A program made the translations under genes and the position numbers. This document shows, one piece after another, positions 7,459 to 15,664 of a stretch of 21,262 nucleotides of DNA. Source of the stretch: UBA9464 sp003445095. Lineage in GTDB: Bacteria > Verrucomicrobiota > Verrucomicrobiia > Limisphaerales > UBA9464. The notes under the pieces are model-generated. The model had not been told where the DNA came from. It saw nothing but the letters and a program-made list of their open reading frames with translations, and searched no databases. The stretch spans positions 1 through 21,262 of the forward strand of contig DAOMZG010000099.1 of assembly GCA_035437945.1 (NCBI GenBank), in the 5' to 3' direction. Each line of letters starts with the position of its first letter. Position 1 is the stretch's first letter.

Positions 7459-8907
7459 ATGGAATATGAAGCGGTCATCGGGCTCGAGACGCATGTCCAG
7501 CTCAAGACGAAATCCAAAATGTGGTGCGGCTGTCCCAATGCCTTCGGGGCTGAACCCAACACCAATGTCTGCCCGGTTTGCCTCGGCATGCCCGGAGTTC
7601 TCCCAGTGGCCAATGAGGAGGCGCTCAAGCTGACGGTTCTGACTGGGCTGCTGCTGAACTGCGAAATACCGCACTACGCCAAGTTTGATCGGAAAAACTA
7701 TTTCTATCCAGATTCTGCCAAGAATTACCAAGTCACCCAATACGACCGTCCTAGCACGCAGAACGGCTGGGTTGAGTTCGAGTTTTCCGGCGAGGGGGGC
7801 AGCAACGGAACGAACGGATTGACCCGCGTCCGAATCACTCGGGCTCACCTCGAGGAAGACGTTGGCAAGAACAACCATTTCGAGCGGCACAGTGGCGTCG
7901 ATTTCAATCGCGCCGGCGTTCCCCTGCTCGAGATCGTATCGGAGCCCGACCTCAAGAATGCCGAGATGGCCTACACCTACTTACGCGCCCTCACTGACAT
8001 TCTGGTGCGAGGCGGCATAAGTGATTGCGACCTCGAGAAAGGAATGGTTCGTTGCGACGTCAATGTCTCCGTGCGGCCGACGGGCAGCCCGAAGCTGGGC
8101 GCGAAGATCGAGATCAAAAATATGAACTCGTTTTCCGGCGTTCGGCGCGCGCTGGAGTACGAAATTCCGCGACAGATTGCCGCGGTCCGAGGTGGCGAAA
8201 CACTACGCCAAGAGACCCGCCGCTGGAATGATGAGGCGGGAATCACCGAGCCCATGCGTTCGAAGGAAGACGCGCATGATTACCGCTACTTTCCTGAGCC
8301 AGACCTGATGCCATTTGCACCCACCGACGCCTGGCTCGCCGAAGTTCGCAGCCGGATCCCCGAGCTACCCTTGCAGCGCAAGCAAAGGCTCGTGCGCGAT
8401 TTTGGACTTCCCGAAGGTGACGCCCAAGTATTGACCGATAATCTCCCCCTGGGGCGGTTCTTCGAAACGGCAGCCGCGGGACACACCCAACCGAAAGCAG
8501 TGGCCAACTGGGTCATTAACAACCTCCAAGCTCAACTCTCAGCGACGCAAACGACAGTGGCCGATTTGAGATTTCGACCCGAGGCGCTGCGCGAATTGGT
8601 GCAGTTGGTCGATTCCGGAAAAATCAGCACCAAGATCGCCCAAGAAGTCTTTGGTGAAATGTTCTCCAGCGGCCAATCACCCGCGACGATCGTCGAACAG
8701 AAAGGGCTCGCCCAAGTAAGTGACACCAGCGCGATCGAACAACTCGCCGATACCGTCATTGCTGCGAACCCTGGACCGGTGGCTGACTTTCGGTCAGGCA
8801 AAGTGGTCGCGCTCAACTTCCTCAAGGGTCAGGTTATGAAGCTGTCGAAGGGCAAAGCGAATCCCACCTTGGCTGGAGAGATCCTCGAACGAAAACTGCG
8901 CGGGTAG
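7459..8907 (+). CDS. gatB: Aspartyl/glutamyl-tRNA(Asn/Gln) amidotransferase subunit B
   Basis: A 482-residue GatB, the tRNA-binding kinase subunit of the GatCAB amidotransferase, which converts Glu-tRNA(Gln) (and Asp-tRNA(Asn)) to the correct amide form using ATP and ammonia from GatA. The catalytic cradle shows IGLETHVQL (7-15), the Cys set C23, C25, C38, C41 (C-x-C and C-x2-C, a likely zinc site), KNYFYPDSAKNYQVTQYDRP (79-98), VDFNRAGVPLLEIVSEPDL (137-155) and KNMNSF. The C-terminal helical/YqeY tail (from about 330) ends in GQVMKLSKGKANP. The frame is open 40 codons further upstream, but that part overlaps ridA and is not GatB-like; the ATG at 7459 gives the family's normal start. gatA and gatC are not in the window. 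Confidence 0.95.
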   Translation: MEYEAVIGLETHVQLKTKSKMWCGCPNAFGAEPNTNVCPVCLGMPGVLPVANEEALKLTVLTGLLLNCEIPHYAKFDRKNYFYPDSAKNYQVTQYDRPSTQNGWVEFEFSGEGGSNGTNGLTRVRITRAHLEEDVGKNNHFERHSGVDFNRAGVPLLEIVSEPDLKNAEMAYTYLRALTDILVRGGISDCDLEKGMVRCDVNVSVRPTGSPKLGAKIEIKNMNSFSGVRRALEYEIPRQIAAVRGGETLRQETRRWNDEAGITEPMRSKEDAHDYRYFPEPDLMPFAPTDAWLAEVRSRIPELPLQRKQRLVRDFGLPEGDAQVLTDNLPLGRFFETAAAGHTQPKAVANWVINNLQAQLSATQTTVADLRFRPEALRELVQLVDSGKISTKIAQEVFGEMFSSGQSPATIVEQKGLAQVSDTSAIEQLADTVIAANPGPVADFRSGKVVALNFLKGQVMKLSKGKANPTLAGEILERKLRG

Positions 8908-8972
8908 CAACGGCTTCGGTCAACAACGCGCCCTCGCCTTGTCAGGAACGACCAAGAACCACACACAAGGAA

Positions 8973-8996
8973 CGGTGGCCCACCGGAGGGTCCCTC
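8973..8996. repeat. Two adjacent short palindromes between gatB and nuoN
   Basis: CGGTGG-C-CCACCG (8973-8985) and GAGGG-T-CCCTC (8986-8996) lie back to back in the 207-bp gap where gatB and the nuo operon converge. They are the only structured part I see in the gap. No T tract follows on either strand, so a factor-independent terminator is not demonstrated. Confidence 0.3.
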
Positions 8997-9114
8997 GCCT
9001 GCTCCTCTCAATTCTCAATCGCTGGACGCCATATTCCAGTTGCTCGATCAACCGCTCCACTGGCCAGTATTCTGGCGACTGCCACTGCGAACCGGTCCTT
9101 TACTAAGGGACGCT

Positions 9115-10593
9115 TCACTTCGCCGCGGTTTGAGAAACCGCCGGCTCCGGAGCGGGCGCCAATCCTGCCACGGCCCGTTCTGATTCTTGCACTAAACCGC
9201 CGGGGAAAACCCCGATCAACAGTACCGCCGCCACGCAAGCAACGACCGTGAGGGCCGTCGGCAGGGGCGTCGGCAAAGGTTTCGACTCTACGGCGTGCCG
9301 CGGCCAATACATTGCCCGGATAATGCCGAAATAATAATAGAGCGAAATAACCACCGCGACACATGCTGCTAAGATCGCGACCAAGAACCAGCGATCGCTC
9401 GCGACCCGCGCTGCCGCCGATTTGAAGATCCAAAACTTCCCAAAGAAACCCGCCAACGGAGGCACGCCGGCGAGGCTGACCAGACCCAAAGTCATTCCCG
9501 CCGCCAGGAAGGGTGACCGTCGTCCGAGTCCATCAAAAATGCTGATATCGTCCGAATCGGACTCGGCGGTCACGACAGTCATGACCGCGAAGACCAGCAA
9601 CGTCGTCACCAGATATCCGGTGAGAAAGAAGAGCACCGCCGAAGACCCGGTCAGGTTGGTCGCCGCCACTCCAATCAGCAGGTAACCCGCGTTGGCAATC
9701 GAGCTGTAACCCATCAGTCGTTTCACACTGCGCTGGGCCAACGCACAAAAACTTCCGTACAACGCGGTTACGACCGCGATGCCGAGCAACAAATGGCTCC
9801 AATGGCCGGCCAAGTCCGGTACCACTCCATAGGCCAGGCGCACAATCAGAACCATCCCTGCCGCCTTCGAACCAGACGCCAGAAACGCAGTCGTGGGCGC
9901 TGGTGCGCCTTGGTAAACGTCTGGGGTCCACATTTGGAACGGAACCGCCGAAATCTTAAAACCCAAGCCGACGAAGGTGAGCAATAAGCCGATGAGAAAG
10001 ATCGGAGAGTTGAGAAGCTTACTTTGTTGGGCAGCGATTTGATAAAAGTTGGTCGTATTGGAGGCGCCAAATATCAGCGTGATGCCAAACACCATGAAGG
10101 CCGCCGCCAGCGCGCCGAAGATCAAATATTTTACACCCGCTTCCAGCGACGCGAGGCGATGACGCTGAAAACTAACCAGGACATAGAAGGTCACCGTGAT
10201 CAATTCGAGCGCCACGAACATGAGGATGAAGTCGTTGGCCGAGGCGGCCAGCAGCATCCCAACCAAAGCGAATAGGACGAGGGCGACAAATTCCCCAAAT
10301 CCATTCAAGCGATCTGAATAGCTGGCGGAAATTAGGAGCATCGCGATCCCACACACTAGGAACAGAGTCTTGAAGAAATTCGACAGTGCATCCGCCACGA
10401 ACATCCCCGCGAAAGCAGTGCCATCCGCCGGAGCGAGACCGCCCGCATGAAAGGTGAGAATGACCAACAAGCCGGTCGCGGCGACATAAGCCAGCGAACG
10501 ACGCGCCGACGGAGCGATCCAGAGGTCAGCCACCAATACGCCAAGTCCCAGAAGGGCAACCAGGAATTCGATGATGAGCAACGAGGAATTCAT
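9115..10593 (-). CDS. nuoN: NADH-quinone oxidoreductase subunit N
   Basis: A 492-residue antiporter-like membrane subunit of complex I, one of the three proton-pumping modules of the membrane arm, next to NuoK. It has about 14 transmembrane helices. Channel residues are in place: Glu130 in FVALELITVTFYVL (TM5), Lys213 in GLGFKISAVPFQMWTPDVYQGAPAP (broken helix TM7), and Lys233 in ASGSKAAGM (TM8). Length fits the family (about 485). The C-terminal tail (EPAVSQTAAK) is short and soluble. It is the last gene of the cluster, starting 18 bp after the nuoM stop, and converges on gatB. No clear terminator follows. Confidence 0.96.
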   Translation of the reverse strand: MNSSLLIIEFLVALLGLGVLVADLWIAPSARRSLAYVAATGLLVILTFHAGGLAPADGTAFAGMFVADALSNFFKTLFLVCGIAMLLISASYSDRLNGFGEFVALVLFALVGMLLAASANDFILMFVALELITVTFYVLVSFQRHRLASLEAGVKYLIFGALAAAFMVFGITLIFGASNTTNFYQIAAQQSKLLNSPIFLIGLLLTFVGLGFKISAVPFQMWTPDVYQGAPAPTTAFLASGSKAAGMVLIVRLAYGVVPDLAGHWSHLLLGIAVVTALYGSFCALAQRSVKRLMGYSSIANAGYLLIGVAATNLTGSSAVLFFLTGYLVTTLLVFAVMTVVTAESDSDDISIFDGLGRRSPFLAAGMTLGLVSLAGVPPLAGFFGKFWIFKSAAARVASDRWFLVAILAACVAVVISLYYYFGIIRAMYWPRHAVESKPLPTPLPTALTVVACVAAVLLIGVFPGGLVQESERAVAGLAPAPEPAVSQTAAK

Positions 10594-10611
10594 CGTGGGG
10601 CGGAGCGGCGG

Positions 10612-12135
10612 TCAATGGGGAGAAACGAGGGCAACTGCGGGTGTAGGTGGAGCGGCGGGCTCCGACCGAGCGAGCTTCACCAGTTGCTCGACGCTGGGTT
10701 TGATTCTGTCCACCAAGATATGCGGGGCGACTCCAAATAAAAGCAAGGCGACTAGCAACAACGCGTAAGGAATCCTCGCGAGCGGTCCCGCGTCTGTCGT
10801 CGGAGACAGGATGGGACTCACTTCGCCATGGGCTATTTGGCGGACGGCACGAAGCATGTAGACCGCTCCGATGATCAGCCCACCCCAAGCGGCCGCCACG
10901 ACATGCCAGGGAAGAGTCTTCCAGGCGCCGAACATCACGGTGATTTCGCCTGCGAAATTGGCAAAGCCCGGAACCCCACAACCGGCCAAGAGTGCGGCGA
11001 CCAACACCGCTCCGATGAAGGGCAATTGGCGGAGGGCGCCGCCTAGCTTCGACAACTCGAGAGTGCGTGTCTGGCGATACAAGTAACCGCTGAGCGCGAA
11101 TTCGAGGGCTGCCAACAACGCATGGGCAATCATGATTAACACCGCACCCGTCACGCCGATGACGCTGACACTGGCCAATCCGAGAAATATGACGCCCATG
11201 TGCGCGAGGCTTGAATTTCCGAATAACAGGTTGAGGTCGCGCTGTTTCATGGCCACCCACCCGCAGTACAAAAGGTTGCCCAGGCAAAGGACGGAAAGCA
11301 CGTGAGTCCAGGCGGTCACCCCCTCCGGGAGCAAGGGAAACGCGGCCCGCAACAAGGCAAACAGGCCGACCTTTTTCAGAATACCGGCGTGCATCATCGC
11401 CGTGGCGGTCGGCGCCACTCCGTATCCCAGGGGAGCCCAACTATGAAACGGAAAAAGTCCCACCAGAGTCCCAAAACCGAACAGGAGCAGCCCGAAGATC
11501 AACGTTTGCTGTGCTGCCGGTAGGGGGTGTTGCCGCAGCCAGGCCGAAAGCGTCACGACGTCCAAAGTGTTGGCACCCGACAGCGCATACAAACACACCA
11601 AACCGATCAGCGCCACGAGCGCGCCAAGCGACAAATACAAGGTGATTTGAAAGGCGGCATAGGCCTTTTGTTCCCCTCGGCCCCAAATGCCGATCATGAG
11701 AAACGTGGGGACCAGCGCTAGCTCGTTAAAGAAATAGAGGAAGAACAAATCGAGTGACGCAAAGGCGCCTAACGCTCCTCCGACCATTACCAGCAGCAAA
11801 ATATGAAACAACTTAGGCTGCCGTTCGATCTCCGACGAAACACACGCCGCCGCAAACCCGACTAGCGCCGTCACTAGAAGCAAACCGACGTTTAAGCCAT
11901 CGACTCCCACGTGGTAGCTGAGCCCGACTGCCTCACTCCAATGCCAACTGTCCACCATTTGGTAACCGGCCGTTCCGGGTACGAACCCAAAGAAAACGAA
12001 CAAGGCAACCACCAGCGCCAGTCCTGTGGATCCGACCGCCACGCCATGCCACACGCGCGCATATTTGGCGGGCGTGAGCAAGATTCCGAGAGCGCCCAGG
12101 AACGGCAGGAGGATTAAGAGTGTGACGGGGGACAT
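10612..12135 (-). CDS. nuoM: NADH-quinone oxidoreductase subunit M, variant channel
   Basis: A 507-residue antiporter-like pump subunit of complex I, with about 14 transmembrane helices. The TM5 Glu138 is present in FFNELALVPTFLMIGIWG, and Lys245 in HAGILKKVGLFALLR corresponds to the TM8 lysine. The TM7 segment reads FGTLVGLFPFHSWAPLGYGVAPT (211-233). Aligned on the His-x-Trp (H221, W223), the usual channel Lys of NuoM (Lys234 in E. coli) falls on Leu214, and the usual WLPDAH is WAPLGY. The subunit therefore seems to lack one expected proton-channel lysine. Neighbouring basic residues could replace it; only an alignment can say. It starts 6 bp after nuoL. Confidence 0.94.
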   Translation of the reverse strand: MSPVTLLILLPFLGALGILLTPAKYARVWHGVAVGSTGLALVVALFVFFGFVPGTAGYQMVDSWHWSEAVGLSYHVGVDGLNVGLLLVTALVGFAAACVSSEIERQPKLFHILLLVMVGGALGAFASLDLFFLYFFNELALVPTFLMIGIWGRGEQKAYAAFQITLYLSLGALVALIGLVCLYALSGANTLDVVTLSAWLRQHPLPAAQQTLIFGLLLFGFGTLVGLFPFHSWAPLGYGVAPTATAMMHAGILKKVGLFALLRAAFPLLPEGVTAWTHVLSVLCLGNLLYCGWVAMKQRDLNLLFGNSSLAHMGVIFLGLASVSVIGVTGAVLIMIAHALLAALEFALSGYLYRQTRTLELSKLGGALRQLPFIGAVLVAALLAGCGVPGFANFAGEITVMFGAWKTLPWHVVAAAWGGLIIGAVYMLRAVRQIAHGEVSPILSPTTDAGPLARIPYALLLVALLLFGVAPHILVDRIKPSVEQLVKLARSEPAAPPTPAVALVSPH

Positions 12136-12141
12136 AGCAAA

Positions 12142-14106
12142 TTACCTGAGTGCAAGGAGGACCACCACGGCGACTCCCGCGACGAACAGGAACGCGTAGG
12201 TTTGAAGGTTCCCGGTTTGAATCAAACGCAGGCCGCGACCAACGAGGTCCACGGCTCCGGAAACGCCACGAACCGCAAACCCTTGGATGACCCAACGATC
12301 AAACCAGTCCGCCACACTGGCGACAGCGTCGTGGAGTGGAATAAAGACCGCCTCGTAAACTTCATCGAAATACAGGCGCTGCCGCAAGCCGCGCGACAGC
12401 CGCGAAGCAATCCCAGGCAAGGGATCCGTTCTGGCACTCCAATACAACAACACCGCAGCGAACGCGCCGAAGAGAATCAAGCCCACACCGAGAATGGATC
12501 CCAGCGGCGCCTCATTGAACGGTTCAAACAACACTTCGGTCAGGCTGTCGGCGTGATGAACTTCGGCCTTGGGGAAAAACGTGTGCTTAAGAAAGGCACC
12601 CAATGGTAGCCAACCAAGTGCTATTGACGGAAAGGCAAGCGTCACCAAAGGGAAGGTCATACTCCGCGGTGATTCATGAGCATGAGCCGCCGCGTCGCTC
12701 CTGGGTTGTCCCAGAAAGGCAATGAAGTACAACCGCGCCATGTAGAGCGTCGTTAATCCTGCCACGAAGACCCCTACGCAGAACAAGATCGGCCGGCCGT
12801 TTGCCAGCGCCGCCCCAAAGATTGCATCCTTACTATAAAAGCCGCTTGTGAATACAGGCAGACCGCACAACGCAGCGGCGGCGATGGCAAAACAGATCGA
12901 AGTCGTGGGCATCCGCGACCACAAGCCGCCCATTTTCCAGATGTTCTGCTCGTGGTGGCAGCCCACGATAACGCTGCCGGCACCAAGGAAGAGCAGAGCC
13001 TTGAAACAGGCATGGGTCGTGAGGTGAAACATCGCGGCATCAGGCCCGGCGCATCCGACCGCCATAATCATGTATCCCAGCTGGGATAAAGTGGAGTACG
13101 CAAGAATACGTTTGATGTCGTCCTGTTGAATCGCGATCAGACCTGCTAGGAGCGAAGTGATGCCGCCCACCCAGGCAATGATTCCCAACGCGGAGACATT
13201 CCCGAGAAACGAGAGCGCGTCGGGCCAGGCGGCTGGCACCTCGAATAGGAAGAAAACCCGACACAACATGTACACCCCGGCCGCGACCATCGTGGCCGCA
13301 TGGATCAGCGCTGAGACCGGTGTCGGGCCTTCCATGGCGTCAGGCAACCACACATGTAGTGGCACTTGCGCGCTCTTGCCCATTGCTCCCAGAAAGATAA
13401 AGACACCCGCCAGCGAACTTAGCGAACCGAGCACCGTCGGTTCGGTACCCAACTTCTTCGCAAGTTCATCGAACTGGACCGTTCCCGTCGCTGCCCAGAT
13501 CAAGATGATACCCAAAATGAATCCAAAATCCCCCAGGCGATTGGTGAGGAACGCCTTCTTGGCCGCATCGGCAGCGGCCGGTTTTTCGTACCAAAACCCT
13601 ACCAAGAGATAGCTGGAAAGCCCCACCAGTTCCCAGAAAATGAAAGTCTGAACAAAATTGTCGGACAGCACGATGCCGAGCATCGAAAACGTAAACAATC
13701 CGAGGCCAGCGAAGTACCGCGGATAGTCACGGTCTTCGTCCATATAGGCGGTGCTATAAATGTGCACCAAAGTCGAAACACCCGTTACCACCATGAGCAT
13801 CAGAGATGATAAGCCATCCACTTTGAGTCCGATGTGAACGTCAAGTCCACCCACCGACAGCCACGGAAACGCCTCCGCTGCGCCACTGTGCCCCATCACA
13901 CCGAAGGCAAAAAACAATGCCACGCTCAGGACGAAGCCCACGGCGACGGATGACACCGCAAAGGTCGTCGTCAGCGTCCGGCTGTGACGCAATCCCAGCA
14001 CGATGGAGGTGGCCGACAGGAGCGGCAGCAAAAGAATGACCCAGGCGAGATCTTGCGGGTTCGACGGGTAAATCGCGGCGGAGGCGGATTCGGCGAGGTG
14101 TTCCAT
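12142..14106 (-). CDS. nuoL: NADH-quinone oxidoreductase subunit L
   Basis: A 654-residue subunit at the far end of the complex I membrane arm: an antiporter-like pump with a long C-terminal amphipathic helix running along the arm. Channel residues are intact: Glu159 in FIFWELVGLSSYLL (TM5) and Lys244 in GAMGKSAQVPLHVWLPDAMEGPTPVSALIHAATMV is the TM7 lysine, with the classical WLPDAMEGPTPVSA signature. KKAFLTNRLGDFG (173-185) is another family stretch. Some 16 hydrophobic helices are visible, the last near the C terminus after the long charged/amphipathic part (about 555-600). Length is typical (610-680). It follows nuoK by 7 bp. Confidence 0.96.
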   Translation of the reverse strand: MEHLAESASAAIYPSNPQDLAWVILLLPLLSATSIVLGLRHSRTLTTTFAVSSVAVGFVLSVALFFAFGVMGHSGAAEAFPWLSVGGLDVHIGLKVDGLSSLMLMVVTGVSTLVHIYSTAYMDEDRDYPRYFAGLGLFTFSMLGIVLSDNFVQTFIFWELVGLSSYLLVGFWYEKPAAADAAKKAFLTNRLGDFGFILGIILIWAATGTVQFDELAKKLGTEPTVLGSLSSLAGVFIFLGAMGKSAQVPLHVWLPDAMEGPTPVSALIHAATMVAAGVYMLCRVFFLFEVPAAWPDALSFLGNVSALGIIAWVGGITSLLAGLIAIQQDDIKRILAYSTLSQLGYMIMAVGCAGPDAAMFHLTTHACFKALLFLGAGSVIVGCHHEQNIWKMGGLWSRMPTTSICFAIAAAALCGLPVFTSGFYSKDAIFGAALANGRPILFCVGVFVAGLTTLYMARLYFIAFLGQPRSDAAAHAHESPRSMTFPLVTLAFPSIALGWLPLGAFLKHTFFPKAEVHHADSLTEVLFEPFNEAPLGSILGVGLILFGAFAAVLLYWSARTDPLPGIASRLSRGLRQRLYFDEVYEAVFIPLHDAVASVADWFDRWVIQGFAVRGVSGAVDLVGRGLRLIQTGNLQTYAFLFVAGVAVVVLLALR

Positions 14107-14113
14107 GAGCAGG

Positions 14114-14419
14114 CTAGAAACGGAGGCTGGTCAGGTCTTCGACGTGAGCCGTCTGACGTTTGCGGTAAAGCGCTACAATCAGGGCGAGGCCGACAGCGAC
14201 CTCGGCAGCGGCCACGGTGATAACAAAAAACACCATCACTTGTCCGTTGAGATTGGCGTTGTACCGAGAGAAGGCGACCAACGCCAGGTTGGCGGCGTTA
14301 AGCATCAGCTCAAGGCTCATGTAGATGACGAGCAAGTTGCGCCGTGCGAGGACCCCAAATAGTCCGAGGCCGAACAACAACGCGCTGACGACGAGATAGT
14401 GGTGGAGGCCGACGTGCAT
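14114..14419 (-). CDS. nuoK: NADH-quinone oxidoreductase subunit K
   Basis: A 101-residue protein with three transmembrane helices, the smallest subunit of the membrane arm. The two buried glutamates required for proton transfer are visible: Glu37 in YMSLELMLNAANLALVAF and Glu73 in ITVAAAEVAVGLALIVALYR. These match Glu36 and Glu72 of E. coli NuoK. Length (100 in E. coli) is standard. It is preceded by a 60-bp gap after nuoJ, the longest gap between adjacent nuo genes from nuoG to nuoN, and followed by nuoL after 7 bp. Confidence 0.96.
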   Translation of the reverse strand: MHVGLHHYLVVSALLFGLGLFGVLARRNLLVIYMSLELMLNAANLALVAFSRYNANLNGQVMVFFVITVAAAEVAVGLALIVALYRKRQTAHVEDLTSLRF

Positions 14420-14431
14420 CTTGGGACTAAC

Positions 14432-14461
14432 CGCGAATCGACGCGAATATGCGGGAATAGC
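14432..14461. repeat. Degenerate decamer repeat in the nuoJ-nuoK gap
   Basis: Three consecutive 10-nt units, CGCGAATCGA, CGCGAATATG and CGGGAATAGC, share a CGSGAAT core and fill half of the 60-bp gap. The gap is otherwise empty. Short tandem copies with a C[AG]CGAAT core are, as I recall, scattered in intergenic DNA of some Verrucomicrobiota-like genomes; this would need checking. Confidence 0.45.
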
Positions 14462-14479
14462 TGAAAGTTTGGGCTTGCT

Positions 14480-14986
14480 TCATTTGAGTTCCTTCTTGCT
14501 CAGCAAGATCACCCCGATCATGCCGACGAGGAGCAGAACGGACATAACTTCAAACGGAAGTAGGTAGTGGGTGAAGAGGAGCTTACCCAACGGTTTGGTA
14601 GCGCCTTCGACCAACGGACCCGTCGCGAATGGCTGGGCCGCCACCACCGCGCGGATCAGGATGCCGGCGATCACGGCTACGGCCAGGAAACCCGCGCCAA
14701 TCGTGAATTTGCGGATCTCCCGACGCTCCTCCTCTTTCAGATTCAAGAGCATGATCACGAAAAGGAACAACACCATGACGGCACCGGCGTAAACGAGAAT
14801 CTGGATCGCCGCGAGGAAGAACGCGTGCAGCAGAATGAAGAGTCCCGCCAGCGCGACAATCGTCAGCACGAGGAACATCGCGCTCGTGACCGGACTTCGG
14901 CTAAACGGATTGGCGACGCACAGGAAACCGAACAGCAAAGCCAGTCCGGCGAAGGCGTAGAAAAGTAGATCGGTGAATTCGGGCAT
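14480..14986 (-). CDS. nuoJ: NADH-quinone oxidoreductase subunit J
   Basis: A 168-residue subunit of the complex I membrane arm with five transmembrane helices, sitting between NuoH/A and NuoK. The third helix carries the family signature IQILVYAGAVMVLFLFVIMLLN (61-82); Tyr66 corresponds to the Tyr near the pi-bulge of NuoJ TM3, which rotates during turnover. A polar loop (KEEERREIRK, 84-93) follows, then helix 4, a 25-residue polar link, and helix 5. Length is close to the usual 165-185. It begins 5 bp after the nuoI stop, so coupled translation is likely. Confidence 0.95.
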   Translation of the reverse strand: MPEFTDLLFYAFAGLALLFGFLCVANPFSRSPVTSAMFLVLTIVALAGLFILLHAFFLAAIQILVYAGAVMVLFLFVIMLLNLKEEERREIRKFTIGAGFLAVAVIAGILIRAVVAAQPFATGPLVEGATKPLGKLLFTHYLLPFEVMSVLLLVGMIGVILLSKKELK

Positions 14987-14991
14987 TGGTC

Positions 14992-15648
14992 TTACAATTT
15001 GTCCGACCGTGGACCATTCGCCGGAGTGAGTTTGGCCATCGTTCCCGGATCAAGATTTTCGCCGCCATGAATCGGAACGTGCGCGGTCGGATCCACGGGA
15101 AATTCCTCCTGCTCCTTCGCTTCCTCTTCTTTGTGTTTCCACTTTTGGATTCCTCCGTGGACGCCGCCAAGTTTCAGCAGCTTCTCTTTGTTGTAGATCA
15201 TTTCTTCGCGGCTCTCGCCAGTGAGGGAATAATCTCGCTGCAAAAAGATCGCCTCTTCCGGGCAAACCTCTTCGCAGAAACCGCAAAAAATGCACCGGAG
15301 CATGTTAATCTCAAATTCCTTGGGCATCTTCTCCGCATTGGTGCGCTCCGCGATTGGGCCATCGAGACCGGGCGGCGTAATCTTGATCGCTTTCGGCGGG
15401 CACACGAATTCACAAAGCTGACAGCTCACACATTTGGTGTGCCCATCCTGGTCACGGACCAAGTACGGAGCACCCCGATAGCCCTCCGGCACTACCCACC
15501 GTTCCTCTGGATACTCCATCGTCGCCGGTTTGCCCTGGAGCAGCGTTTTGGTGAAATGTTTCCAAGTCACCTTGAAGCCACTGGCTAAGGTTGGAAGATA
15601 GGTCCGTTCCAGCGCGGACAGGGGCTTGCGTTCGACGACCTTAGTCAT
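14992..15648 (-). CDS. nuoI: NADH-quinone oxidoreductase subunit I
   Basis: A 218-residue ferredoxin-type subunit that carries electrons from NuoG to cluster N2 near the quinone site. Two [4Fe-4S] motifs of the C-x2-C-x2-C-x3-C-P type are visible: C73, C76, C79, C83 (clusters N6a/N6b) and C119, C122, C125, C129. An N-terminal helix (about 10-40) attaches it to the membrane arm, and EYPEERWVVPEGYRGAP precedes the first site. The C terminus from about residue 165 is rich in Lys and Glu (KHKEEEAKEQEEFP) and longer than in E. coli (180), probably a disordered tail. It starts 16 bp after nuoH. Confidence 0.96.
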   Translation of the reverse strand: MTKVVERKPLSALERTYLPTLASGFKVTWKHFTKTLLQGKPATMEYPEERWVVPEGYRGAPYLVRDQDGHTKCVSCQLCEFVCPPKAIKITPPGLDGPIAERTNAEKMPKEFEINMLRCIFCGFCEEVCPEEAIFLQRDYSLTGESREEMIYNKEKLLKLGGVHGGIQKWKHKEEEAKEQEEFPVDPTAHVPIHGGENLDPGTMAKLTPANGPRSDKL

Positions 15649-15664
15649 AAGTGGGCGCGTGAGT

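Noticed and set aside
9095..9111. Hairpin directly after nuoN as operon terminator
   Set aside because: The 7-bp stem includes a G-T wobble on the plus strand that is an A-C mismatch in the nuo transcript, and there is no T tract.
10526..11440. 304-codon minus-strand frame overlapping nuoM
   Set aside because: It is an alternate frame of nuoM and the nuoM-nuoN junction; the product is Arg/Pro-rich, as expected of a shadow in GC-rich DNA.
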